Origin: Gymnogyps californianus
Taxonomy: Eukaryota > Chordata > Aves > Accipitriformes > Cathartidae
Length of the DNA stretch: 64,000 nucleotides
Assembly (NCBI RefSeq): GCF_018139145.2
Contig: NC_059472.1
Span: 101,568,877 to 101,632,876, forward strand
Direction of reading: 5' to 3'
Part shown: piece after piece, positions 1 through 10,195 of the stretch
Position numbering within the stretch: the first letter of the stretch is position 1
Layout of the letters: the number at the start of each line of letters is the position of its first letter
Notes under the pieces: generated by a model
Told to the model about the DNA's origin: nothing
Database searches by the model: none
The model's input: only the letters and a program-made list of their open reading frames with translations
Position numbers and translations under genes: made by a program

Positions 1-537
1 GCATTTTTACCACCCTGCCTTCAGCATGATATCCTGAGCAGGTTTGGATGACTCGTCAGGATGCTCAGGTGCCGTCAACACTCCCTCCTGGCTGGCTGGT
101 GTGCAGATGCTCCGAGGCGTGGCAAGCAGTGCTTCTGCTACATTACCAGCTGCAGAGCTTGCACACAGTTATCACAGAAATGGGCAGGACAGAAACCCAG
201 GCAGAAAGGACTCACTTCCAGAGCCCCATCTTCAGACAGCCGGGATGTGTGTGCGTGCACTCCCACTGCCATCCATCACACTCACGCATGTTCTCACAGG
301 CCTGCAGAGCTGAAACAAAAATTGCTTTGCTTCTGTCTACCAAATTAACCCACATCTCCACCTTAGGTATAATTAAACACAGATGTATCATAAGCTAGGG
401 CAAGCCCCAGACCTGCGTGAATAATTGTACAACAGCAGCAAAGGGCAGTGCGTCCAAAATTAGCAACTTTGCTGTAGTCCCAAATCAGCTGTTTGCCACT
501 GTGGCATTCTTTTTGCCTTTTCTCCTTGTTGTTGGGG
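1..537. other. Unique sequence, nothing recognised
   Basis: Mixed-composition DNA. Three overlapping short open frames (to 116 codons) share the same bases in different frames and show no domain, signal peptide or splice context, so none is called. I see no repeat family here. Confidence 0.5.
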
Positions 538-575
538 TTTTTGTTTGTTTGTTTGTTTGTTTGTTTGTTTGTTTT
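538..575. repeat. (GTTT)n microsatellite
   Basis: About eight to nine uninterrupted GTTT units. It sits 31 bases before a 27-T run. The two together could be the tail region of a minus-strand retrocopy, since they read as A-rich on that strand, but no element body was recognised beside them. Confidence 0.95.
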
Positions 576-606
576 GCCCTGAAGCCCAGCTGAAATTATG
601 ACAGGA

Positions 607-633
607 TTTTTTTTTTTTTTTTTTTTTTTTTTT
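607..633. repeat. Poly-T run of 27
   Basis: A pure T27 tract. It reads as poly-A on the minus strand, but the flank beyond it (634 onward) matches no retroelement I recognise. Length is likely to be polymorphic and prone to sequencing error. Confidence 0.95.
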
Positions 634-3600
634 GGCGAGAGCCACTGAATTCCCAGGCACCTAGGGACTTCGTTTTATTTTTATGTCTTTGGAGGCTCAT
701 GTCTTCTCTCAGTAAATGCTGTGCCTCAGAAAACATTCCCCTTGAGAGCTAAGCTGTGCAGGCTGGAGCAGCTGAGCTCGGTGTGAGCACAGGTCAAGCA
801 GTGGCTGCTGTTGTCTCTGCCCCATGACTGAGATGGTGGCACCAGCAAACTTCTGTGCACTGGCTGAAGACAGCAAACCTCTGTGCTCCCTCCCTTGCAG
901 AAAGCCTCCAGTAGTGACGCTGTAATAATGCAATATTCTTGCCAGGCTGCAAGTGTTTTATCAGAGGTCAGCAGCAGGAATGGTCTTTGAGAAATGATTC
1001 TGCTCTTCTGGAGTCACTGGCAGCTGGAAGAGCAGCGCCGTGGGGGCCCTGCCAAGCATCCCCCCCACGCAACTCCAAGTCTCTGACCGCAGGGCTTCTC
1101 CTGGCAGGCAGTAACGGAGCAGCCCACAGGAGTCGGCAGATCACAAGAAGTTTTAATTTCCCTTTCCCCCTTCTGCTTGAGTGGCAGACACCCCTCCCAT
1201 TTTTAAGTTGGATGTATGACGTGTGCTGCACCCAGGGTGAAATCCAGCGTGAAGAGAACCTCAGCTTGGGGAAGCCGATGAGCCGTGCACCCGCAGCAGG
1301 AGTCTGGTCTCCCCACACGGCAGTGGGACGGGCACGAGCAATGCGAAGCTGGTGAAAAGCTGCAGCACTTCACCAGAGCGATGCTGTGGGATCAAGGAAA
1401 AAAGTCAGTAGTGGCCGTTCGCATGTTATACCAGGCTGTTGGGATGACTTCAACAGCAAACGTTACTCCCACACCATCTTTACGTTCAAGGCCATAAAAA
1501 CATTCACCAATCAAAAATTCTGCATTCTCAAGGGAAGCATCGCCACCGTGGAAGAAGAGCCTAGGTTTTACATGGTATCAGAGTGTTAAGTCAGCTCCAT
1601 CAGTAGTCTGGAATTGGCTTCAGCAGGCCCTCCCTAAAGCTGTAACATTACTTGCTTGTTTGTTAGTAGCAGTAAGAGTACTGAGAAATGACCACTGACT
1701 CAGGAAGGATTTTGAATTCCTCAGTGATTTCCACAAAAATTGGGAAACTCGTGACAAAAGAGAGAAAACCTACATCTTGATTATTACCTATGGGCAAGTA
1801 AAAAGGAACAAGATGAAGTAGTCATAGAGTGCTTACGGCAGAGTAACAGGAGAACCAGTTATGGTTGGTTATACATTGGTTGCTTTTGAGGCAAAATTTG
1901 GAAATATTTTCACAGAGGATGTGCTGACGTCATTGTGTTAAGAGCAGACATGGTGATTTATCAGTAGCTAGGTATCTCACCCTGTTGGGTGCCTCTGGTG
2001 ATGCTTTAGTTATGTACTTTTCTGACATTACTTTTTAGGGCTATACATTTTACTGTATCAGTGGACCATGGCCCCAAAACTCTCTAATCTGCTACCAGAA
2101 AGCAAAATGTGTCTGTGGCTCATTGGGAGACTGTAAAACCAGTGTGGTTTTGTTTTTTTTTTTAAAGGGGACTGTTCTCCTCATTTTTCTTAAATCCAGT
2201 TCTCATTGTACATTGTAACATATGGTCCTCATTTTGCAAGTGCTGAGCTTTTTTTCCTCTGCTGGGTGTTTTTTTGCTCTGCCCACATTGCTTCTGGGCA
2301 GAATGAGAGGACTTGCCTTGTCTGTGTATATGTTACTGACTTTGAAAATACAAGTTACATGACGGTTCTATAGTGCCACCAGTTATGGTTACTTACATGA
2401 AACTGCAGTGTGAGCAAGTCCTGAAAGGTAAAAAACACCAAGCTTGTAGGAAAATACAACTTAACATTATCACAAGTGCTTCTTCCTTTCCTTACTGGAA
2501 ATTGCTGAGGTGATTCCCAGACCTATTGTGCAGAACTGTCATGCATAAATTTAGTAATGAATTTGATCCATTGGCCAACATTTATTTTTAGAACTGATTG
2601 TTCAAATTTAATTCTGGCACTATTTTGTGACTTGAGTTGAACACTATGGTAAATGGGTTCTGTTGAGTCAGACTTAGCCTGCAAATTGAATTTTTAGAAG
2701 ACAAGTTTCTGCAGAATCTAAGAACAATCAAAGTATTTCTCTGCAGTTTATTATTCCAAGAGAAGTGTGCATTTATTTTTAAATACAGATAATAAGCAAG
2801 CAGTGTAAATGTTTGAAAATAAGTTAATGTTTTTTAATGTTTGAAATAAATGGCAACTTCTTTCCCATTGTAGAAAGATGAGTCTCCTGAGAAACACCCT
2901 GGTCTGAGGAGGAATGCACTTGCATGGTTCAGCTTTTAGCTGACTTGGGTATGGGAGGCAGTGGTCCCACATAAGCTTCACTGACGCCATCAGCAAAACT
3001 TCCTCTATTTCAGGAATCCAAGATCTCACCTCCAGATTCTCATCTCACCACAGCTGGTCACCTATAACCCATCCTGTGCACATTCCTCCACCTCTCTTCC
3101 ATCCTTCCACCCATGACAAAGATTGCAAAGTACTGTGGGTTTGCTCGGAGCTTGCTACTGTGAAAGAAACTCAGGGTGACACTGAGAACAGCGATCATGC
3201 TCCTGCCATTATAAAATGTTAAATAAATAATGAAATATTTCATTTTAATCACAGTTCATCTTTCTTAGATCAAAAGAAATATTCTAAATGGGAAGGAACT
3301 TTTAAAATGAAGAATGTGCTGTGAGGAAGTCTGATTTAATTTTGTAGTATGAATATTAACCAGAACAACTGTAAATCACCAACCTCCATACAATTATTAA
3401 GGAAGAAGAAGAAAAAGAAAAGAGGAACCATTTAAGAGAGGCTGTAATTTTATAAGGCACGAAAGCAGCATGAAAACAGAATTTGCAGAGCAGCTTGTGC
3501 CCAGCACCTGGCCTCGGTTTCCCTCGTTTCAAACTTGCAATAATCCACAGTCTTTTAATAGGAGGTAGGGGTTGTTGTAACCTTGCAGTGTAAACCTGCC

Positions 3601-4059
3601 TCTCTGTTTCTATTCTGCATGCTAACAGTGTCACATTAGTGTCACTGATATGTCATCTCGACAGTCGTTTCACAGTAGCAGTAAACCCACTGGATAGTGA
3701 CTCTTGTCATGTAGAAATTTCCAGAAAAATCTATTTTACACCCTGGGAAGTATGCATTTACTCCTGAATGATTGCAAACACTTATTGGGAAAAAGAATTT
3801 AAAGAGAAACCAAAGCCTTTGACTTTTTTTTTTCTTTTAAAGGATGCAAAAGCTCAGCAGTTACAACTCCTGTCTTTAGCTGTTTCCATATAGCATTAAA
3901 TGCTCAGTAACTTTTCTCAGACCCAGTGTGCCTAAAACATTAAATACATGTAAGGCAGCCTCTTTTTTCCAAACTGCACAAAGCCTGGCTCTCTCCTTAG
4001 ATGTCTCAAAGCAGATGTTTGTTTATGGGCTCCTTTCAGTGTTGCCTGTAGGACTGGCT
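634..4059. other. Unique AT-rich DNA with one GC-rich patch
   Basis: Mostly unique sequence. A GC-richer patch at about 1000-1370 supports open frames on both strands (138 codons on plus, 116 on minus), which is the usual effect of fewer stop codons rather than a coding sign. I see no CR1, LTR or SINE signature, no promoter and no convincing exon. Confidence 0.45.
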
Positions 4060-4230
4060 TCCTCCCCCCCTCATTTTCTCTGTTTCCCCCCATCTCTCCC
4101 TCCCCTTCCTGACTTCCAGCCTCTCTGCTTACTAGCAAGCAACGTGCAAGGAAAACCAGTGCAATGCTGATTTCCATTCCAGTTTCACTCCCTCTCCTCT
4201 TTCTCCTTCCCTTCCCCTTTTTCTCTGCGA
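4060..4230. repeat. Polypyrimidine-rich tract
   Basis: The plus strand is dominated by C and T in two stretches (about 4060-4135 and 4185-4228), with runs of six to seven C. A purine-rich stretch of similar composition lies about 450 bases downstream (4676-4737), so the two could pair as an imperfect inverted repeat or form triplex-type DNA. Confidence 0.7.
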
Positions 4231-4330
4231 AGCGCTTGCAATGTTTACTTTGTTGGCAATTTAAGTGTCTGCAGATGCCTTGGAGTAAGTGACACATAGT
4301 CTGGCTCAGCACAGAATAGATAGGGTTACG
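4231..4330. promoter_or_regulatory. Candidate enhancer with FOX-type core
   Basis: Follows the pyrimidine tract. A TGTTTAC core (forkhead-type site) lies beside a TTGGCAAT sequence resembling an NFI half-site. The grouping is suggestive only. There is no conservation evidence and nothing identifies a target gene. Confidence 0.15.
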
Positions 4331-4675
4331 CAGCTGATAGGAGAGTTAAAATTGCTTTGGAGACAAGCCAGCGACACACAGAAAGGAAACATAGGTGCCC
4401 TTGCCTAGAAACCTACCCCAGAAACAGGTGGGTTACGGGACACAGGCCTCCATTCTGGTTTTAAGAGCCTGTTAAGCATTTGGGTATTGCTATTGCCCAT
4501 GCGGCTGGGAAGCCACCGGGCTTATTTTGTGCCACACTGAATAAAGCTCAGCATCTCCCCTCGGTCTCCATGGGGCGAGGCCGCTGCCAGGACAGCGGGC
4601 TCAGCCAGGCGTGATGGCAGGACAAGAGGACCCACTGCAGCAAAAGACTTTTGGATTGGGAAATACTGTGTCAGA

Positions 4676-4737
4676 GAAAAGGGAGAGGCTGGGAGAGGGC
4701 AGAGAGGGGAGAAGGAGGCGGAGAAGGGGAGCGGGAC
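4676..4737. repeat. Polypurine-rich tract
   Basis: The plus strand is nearly all A and G with many GGGAGA/GGAGA words. Its complement resembles the pyrimidine stretch at 4185-4228. The tract lies in a GC-rich stretch that accounts for the 228-codon open frame across it. Confidence 0.7.
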
Positions 4738-4984
4738 AAAGCGGGCTGGTGGGTATTCACAGCATCCTAAACCCCTCAATAGGGCATTGTCCCCGGGCAG
4801 GGGTCCTGCTGGTGGTGGGGGGGCAGGGGCTGCTTCCCCTGGAGGTGGCCAGCTGGAAGGTAGCCTGGGGGGCCCAAGGTGGCCCGGGAGGCACAGCCCC
4901 CCCCGCAGCTAGGGAAACATGGAGCGTCTTCCCCAAAATCCACGCGGTGCTGGCTGTGTTTATTCAGGCCCCAGCGACCAGCTG

Positions 4985-5115
4985 TCAGGAGCTTGTGAAT
5001 GACAAGAGATTTTTTAATGATGACGCTTTCAAATATAATGATCAGTTTGTGTCGCTTTCCATTTTCAACGCTGTTTTTTTCCAAGGAAAAAGGCTGAAAC
5101 CTTTCTTTAATGAAA
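4985..5115. promoter_or_regulatory. Candidate conserved non-coding element
   Basis: A sharp change from GC-rich flank (4790-4970) to a balanced block containing two TAATGAT cores, an ATGATCA word and CpGs kept in a low-CpG setting. These are homeodomain-type sites of the kind common in developmental enhancers. The call is inference from texture only; an alignment between birds or to mammals would decide it. Confidence 0.22.
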
Positions 5116-5447
5116 CACAAAGCCCAAGACCCTCCTTTGCATGTGTGCCTCTCTCCACCCCCGATGGAGGAGCTCATTATCATGGGCTTTTCAGGCCCAC
5201 AAAGACGGGCTCTGCTAATACTCCACAGCACCTTTCATGTGCTCATTCATGCTTTTTTTTATTAATTTATTATTTTCACTCTAGTTTCAGCAAATGATCT
5301 GAGGGGAGCATTTCTGATTTGGGCTTTAGGAGGGAGGGAAGGGGGAAGTGAGATTGCTTCAGATCAGGGGAAGTGGTAAAGCGTTTACTTAACTATAAGC
5401 ACATGAATATGCTCACTGAAATCATTGGAAATGCAATATACCTGCCG

Positions 5448-5602
5448 GGGGCCTTGGATCTCTTCCCAGCTCAGTCATTCCACAGTGCGAGTACCACGAT
5501 TCCCCACCTGTAAAATAGGGCAAACAGCACTTGCCTCCTTTGGACAGTGTTATACACCTAAAAAAAAGCCCATAAAAGCTAGGTAACATTACTATCTGCG
5601 TC
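5448..5602 (+). repeat. MIR-type SINE, amniote form, 3' half
   Basis: The sequence follows the MIR 3' half in order: a degenerate copy of the segment before 'cctcagtttcc', then CCCCACCTGTAAAATAGGG (MIR 'ccatctgtaaaatgggg'), then TGCCTCCTTTG, and a tail ending AAAAGCTAGGTAACATTA that resembles the 'agctaggtattatta' end of amniote MIR copies. Divergence is high, as expected for a fossil SINE. It was a non-autonomous element copied by LINE machinery and should be inert now. The minus-strand 178-codon open frame across it (5422-5958) is a shadow. Confidence 0.65.
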
Positions 5603-7514
5603 CATAAACTCAGCAGTAAGTTCAAGCACTTTACTGCATCAATGTCCTTCAGCATGAGAGATGGGTAGGAAAGGGAAAAAAGTAAACTGAGTATAAATAA
5701 ACCATGTAAAACATATTTGAAGTTAAAAAAAAAAAAATTTGAACCAGGTGTCCTGACTGCAAGCAATACTCCAATCCCATAATTTTTAGCATGTTTGTTG
5801 ACATAGGACTTCATCAGACCACTGAAACTGAGGAAAGGGCTCCCATTGATTTCAAACACTATTAGACAAGTCCAGCAGAGCCTGTTCCACCAAGATAACC
5901 AAATGGTGATATGTTGTAGATAAATGCCTGCTGCAAGATGCACAAAGTCAGAGACCATTTAACCCAGGGGTAACCTGGACCAAACAGGTCCATACCCTTA
6001 CTGTTATTTTAAGAAGATCCCCAAAGTTCAGACTTGAGAGCTTAATGGTTAGTCCTGCAGCACCTCAACACCTTGTTCCTCCTGTGGGATCCAGACCTAG
6101 GTGCTAAGCGCTTCAATGTTACATCAGTAAAAGGAGAAAGTAGAATAAGACCTGTAACAAGTGAGCAGGAAGAAACCTAAAAGAGACAGCAAAAAGGCCA
6201 TGAAACACTGAGTAGGACAAGAGCCTGGCTTCCAGTTGTGGGGGGGCTTGTCAGAAAAGTCAGCTCCTGTTGTGTAAAGTGGGGGAGATCAGGTGGACAG
6301 CATGGTTGCTGCGCGTCTACTAGCTGGTTTCATCTGATGGCCCTCAGTCAGAAAAAAACAAATTCCTCTGAGTAGCAGACAGCCTTTCTCATTTACAAGA
6401 ACCACTAATATGTTTCATAATGGCCAGATTATGTTGATCTGCTGGTCTCCATTCTGTAAACGAAGACTAATTAAGCACTTGCTGAGGCAGAATGGTTTTG
6501 ATAGGGATGCTCACATGCTTAAAATTTGCTATCTGTTACTAGTTTGCTGAATCACCATTGCATACAAAATGAACTGAGAAAAAAGTTGCATCTGGCTGTC
6601 ATCCCACTTCCCTGTCTGTGGCCTTAGTACAAATCCAGTGCGCCTTAAGACTGCTTGAATTTATACCTATGAAGTTAAGATTGATTGAATTGAACAAAGC
6701 ATTATATACACATATAGTATCAAGAGTATGTTGTGCTTCAGTCACACTTCCTCTTCTCCTGCATCAAATCCCAAATCACACGCAGAACCTCCCTTACCAT
6801 GCTGGTACATCACAGAAAACAGTCATGTTATACCAGAGAATTGAGGTTACTGGTTTTACACTACAAAAACTTTTCCACAGTTATAGCTTTATTGGTCTAA
6901 GTAACAATGTTTTTCTTATTTCCTTTTTTCTTTTTGCTGTTTCTGTTAAGAAAAAACAGAACGCAGAAACTTGAAACATGAGCTGAACCTTTCTCTAGAT
7001 GATCAAACAATGAGAAAAGTCACTCCAAGAGACCATGTGAAGAAAATCAGCTGTTGGGCTCAGACAAAGAGAAGGATCTTCTGATCAATTAGACAGAAAG
7101 GCAGGACGCAAGAGTCAAAGATGCTTTTGTTTATTACTTCTTCATAGCAAATGTCTGGAATACAGAAGAATCCTCTAAATTTAAGAGTGTGGGGCAGAAG
7201 TGTCTCTTGGAAAAAAAATGTTTCCTGCTGCCAGTCCCTCCAGATGAGAGGCTACAACATGCTGAAATACATTAATCTGGGCCCCACTGCTGCTCCTCAC
7301 CGAGCTATGGGGATGTGACAGGGGAAGTAAGGGGGGCTTAGTGGGCACATGGGAGGACGGAGCAGCCAGGGCCAGGCTGGGGAGCTCAGCCCTCTTCCCA
7401 CCTCAGCACAGGTGACAGGAAACTCAATACCCCGACTGGGGACTGCCTGAGCTTGTTTTTCCCTTGTGTGGAAAGCACATAGGGCATGGTCTGTCCTGCA
7501 GAAATTAGAGACTG
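5603..7514. other. Unique AT-rich DNA, nothing recognised
   Basis: No repeat family, exon or promoter is recognisable. The 118-codon plus-strand frame at 6618-6974 has a hydrophobic C-terminal part but no start context, splice sites or domain, and is not called. Confidence 0.4.
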
Positions 7515-7960
7515 AGCAGACCAATTAAGTCATTCAGTTCAACTCCCTGAGGCCAATTCAAAGACTGTTCTCTCTACTAGATACTCTATTGTGGGTTTTT
7601 TTCAGTGTAATTTTAAAAGTCCCAAGTGACAGTGCTTTCATTATTTCCCTGGGGAGACTACTCCACAATCTAATATATTTCACTGTCAAGAAGTTTTTCT
7701 TGAAATTCCTCGTAAAATTTCACTCCTAATTTCCTTCCATTTACTCAGTTATATGTATTATGCTATGCTAAATGTCGATTATTAGTTATACTAAAAAATT
7801 AATCTCTGTTTCCCAAATGTTGGTAGAATGTCATAATATCCTGTCTGTGTCATTGTTTAGCCAGAAAGAGTTTTATTGTGATTTTTTTTTTTTTTAGTTC
7901 AGGCCCTTCCTGAATTATGTTGATCCCCTCTGGGCACCTTTCCCATACACAGTGTATCTA
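7515..7960 (-). mobile_element. Old CR1 LINE 3' fragment, antisense
   Basis: Read on the minus strand, this matches the CR1 3' region in the right order. The plus strand runs from the 'tcaactccctgag' type 3' end, through GGAGACTACTCCACAATCT and CACTGTCAAGAAGTTTTTC (the complement of the end of CR1 ORF2, encoding the conserved 'FTVR.. HWNRLP' part), to CCCCTCTGGGCACCTTTCC further upstream in the element. It is strongly diverged and interrupted by a T14 run (7882-7895). CR1 is a non-LTR retrotransposon whose copies are usually 5'-truncated, as here. The upstream edge is uncertain by about 50 bases. Confidence 0.75.
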
Positions 7961-9239
7961 TCTGCTGTAGTGATGCAATATTTCACATGATGGTTCTCAT
8001 ACAACCTTGATGCATAAAATATTTCCCCTGCCTCTGCAACACATTGACTGTTGAGGGTGGTTTTACTTCTCTCATGTCAGCTCGTACTTGAAGTGCATAC
8101 CTAATTTCACTGCCCATGCTCACCGGCGAGTCTCTATCACTAGCACCAGTCCCCAGTCCTTTTACTTCTATGTTTGGAATTATATTTCCTAGTGTCCATC
8201 AGATCATATATTTCATAATTCAGTCTCATTTTATTATGTATGTTCATGTTTCTAAAAGATCACAATTTATGCTGTTTTTCTGTACTTAATTCCCCAGTAT
8301 GAAATCATTCATATTTGTAAATTGCAATAGCACCACATAATTTTCATGGGTAGGGTCTTTCTCTATGTCCAGTGGTGTAATGCAGGATGTTAACAATTCA
8401 CTACTTCGTTATTCATTGTTATTCTTTACCTATTGTCTTTTACAACTTTTGATATACGTTACACTTTTCTGTGTAAGAATATCTCAATTAGGTTTTAGAA
8501 AAAGATTTCAGGAAATGCATTATGGAGCATTCAAACAAATGCATGTCTTTAAATAAAGCAATGAAACTTCTATAGTTAAACTTATTTTTCTTTTTTACAA
8601 ATGTGAAGCGTTTACAAGGATCCCTCTTGATTTTTTTTTTAAATAAGTGTTATATGTACCTTTCTGCTCAAGATTTTTGTACCTTCTCCCATCCCATGTT
8701 TTTTTCAAAAGTGGTTGACCTTTATGTAGTAACATTATTATGTAATTTTATTATTATGCTAAGCCATGCTGTCACGTGGACTTGCAGACTTGTTGAGAAT
8801 GGTGTTTTCCTAGACTTTTTCTTTTGTCCTTCATAGCAAATGTTATGTTGAAAAACTGTTTTTTCCCTGCAAGTTTTATGAAGTCCATTCCTGCATTCAT
8901 GCACAGAGTCAATGCTGATCTTGTGAGCATCACAAGAAAAAGCATGTGAATAACACCAGTAGATGCCTGAATGATCCTGATTATTTGCACAAAACAAGGC
9001 ATCCATATGTTACTGTTTAAGTCCAAATGAAGAAATTGTCAGGAAAAAAATAAAGTCACTCTGATTTGTCAGCCTGTCTTATTCTAACTAAACTCTGCTT
9101 TGGCAAAATGTCTTTCTGGACAGAAGTTTCATAATCTCTTTTGACAGTTGCTGGAGATAGACTGTGTTAATATGAATGACTTTACCTTTTATAAATGCCA
9201 TTTGTATTATCAACATTGATTTGAAGGTGACATAATTTT
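7961..9239. other. Unique AT-rich DNA, possibly with further repeat relics
   Basis: Very AT-rich and low in CpG. The first 200 bases after the CR1 might belong to it but cannot be aligned by eye. No exon or promoter is supported. Confidence 0.4.
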
Positions 9240-9560
9240 CTTGCAAAACCCATTAGGTTTTTATGCTCTTGGCAAGCAGCTCTGCTTTGATGATTAGACA
9301 TAGTAACTCTTCTTTTAAGCAAGGAACCTTAAATATTTGTCTCGGCTCTTACGTGCGGGCTACATAACCAGACATAAAGTAGATGATTTAACTTAAAGTT
9401 ATGTTAATGATCTGACACTTCTTTCTGTATTTAGCTATTTAAGCACAACACTTTAGTTATGGCTATATAATCATCAATATCTATAATGACACATTGTGGG
9501 TGATGCTGTCAAACAGGATAAGCATGCTCCTACTTTTTCAAAGCCTTTGTGATCACACAG
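9240..9560. promoter_or_regulatory. Candidate conserved non-coding element
   Basis: Unique block with many homeodomain-type cores (GATGATTAGA, TTAATGATCTGA, TAATCATCAATAT) and no repeat signature. This is inference from motif texture. It could equally be ordinary AT-rich DNA. Confidence 0.2.
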
Positions 9561-10012
9561 TCCTTGTTATACAGCATCTTTCGTTCAGCACTAAATTACA
9601 CTAAACCCTCTCACTTTGACATCTCTTCTTATCAGATGAACTGCTTGCTCCTCAAAAGAAAGTTTGCAACTCAACTGTATGTTTCCTGGAAGTCAGATAT
9701 TTCTGTCTCCTAAACGATAACTGTTTTGATGGTCACTACAATAAATACCCAAATGATAACCTCAGAGATGAAGGCTAAATCTGCAAGGGAATTCAGGTGC
9801 CCCAAAGGTTCAATATTCTAGTGCCTAGGTGAAAACATGGAGGTACACACCATTTCTTAATGTATATGTATACAGATTTCAGATGTCTCCAGCTCTAGGC
9901 AGCAGCTGCGAGAACATGCTGAGGACCCATATTTTAATTCAGTCACTTAAATTTCACTCTAGGTAGCTAAGTTCTTTTATGGCTTTGGCCCTGGTTGACT
10001 AATTAGACAAGA

Positions 10013-10195
10013 CGGAGGAAGGAAGTTATTACCCTTATTTTACAAATGAGGAATCCAGTACACAGAGATTAAATGCTTTGCCTAAGGAAATGCAAGAAAC
10101 TTGAGGCAGGGTCAGGAAGGTCCATTTAAGCTGTGCTTCAGATCTAGATCTCCTTAGTCTCTGATTCCAGTGTCTTAACAAAAAGGCCTTTCTTC
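10013..10195 (-). repeat. MIR SINE, antisense
   Basis: The plus strand matches the reverse complement of MIR along most of its length. ATTACCCTTATTTTACAAATGAGGAA corresponds to 'ccccattttacagatgaggaa', followed by ACACAGAGATTAAATGCTTTGCCTAAGG ('cagagaggttaagtgacttgcccaagg'), a degraded 'cacacagctagtaagtggcagagcc' part, then TCTCTGATTCCAGTGTCTTAAC. This is the clearest MIR copy in the window and is old in amniote terms. Confidence 0.8.

Noticed and set aside
4611..5297. 228-codon plus-strand open frame, the longest in the window
   Set aside because: It crosses a GC- and purine-rich stretch, then a candidate non-coding element. The peptide is low-complexity at the start, has no domain, and a 151-codon frame covers much of it on the other strand.
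5422..5958. 178-codon minus-strand open frame
   Set aside because: It runs across a MIR SINE in antisense and an A12 run; no domain or splice context.
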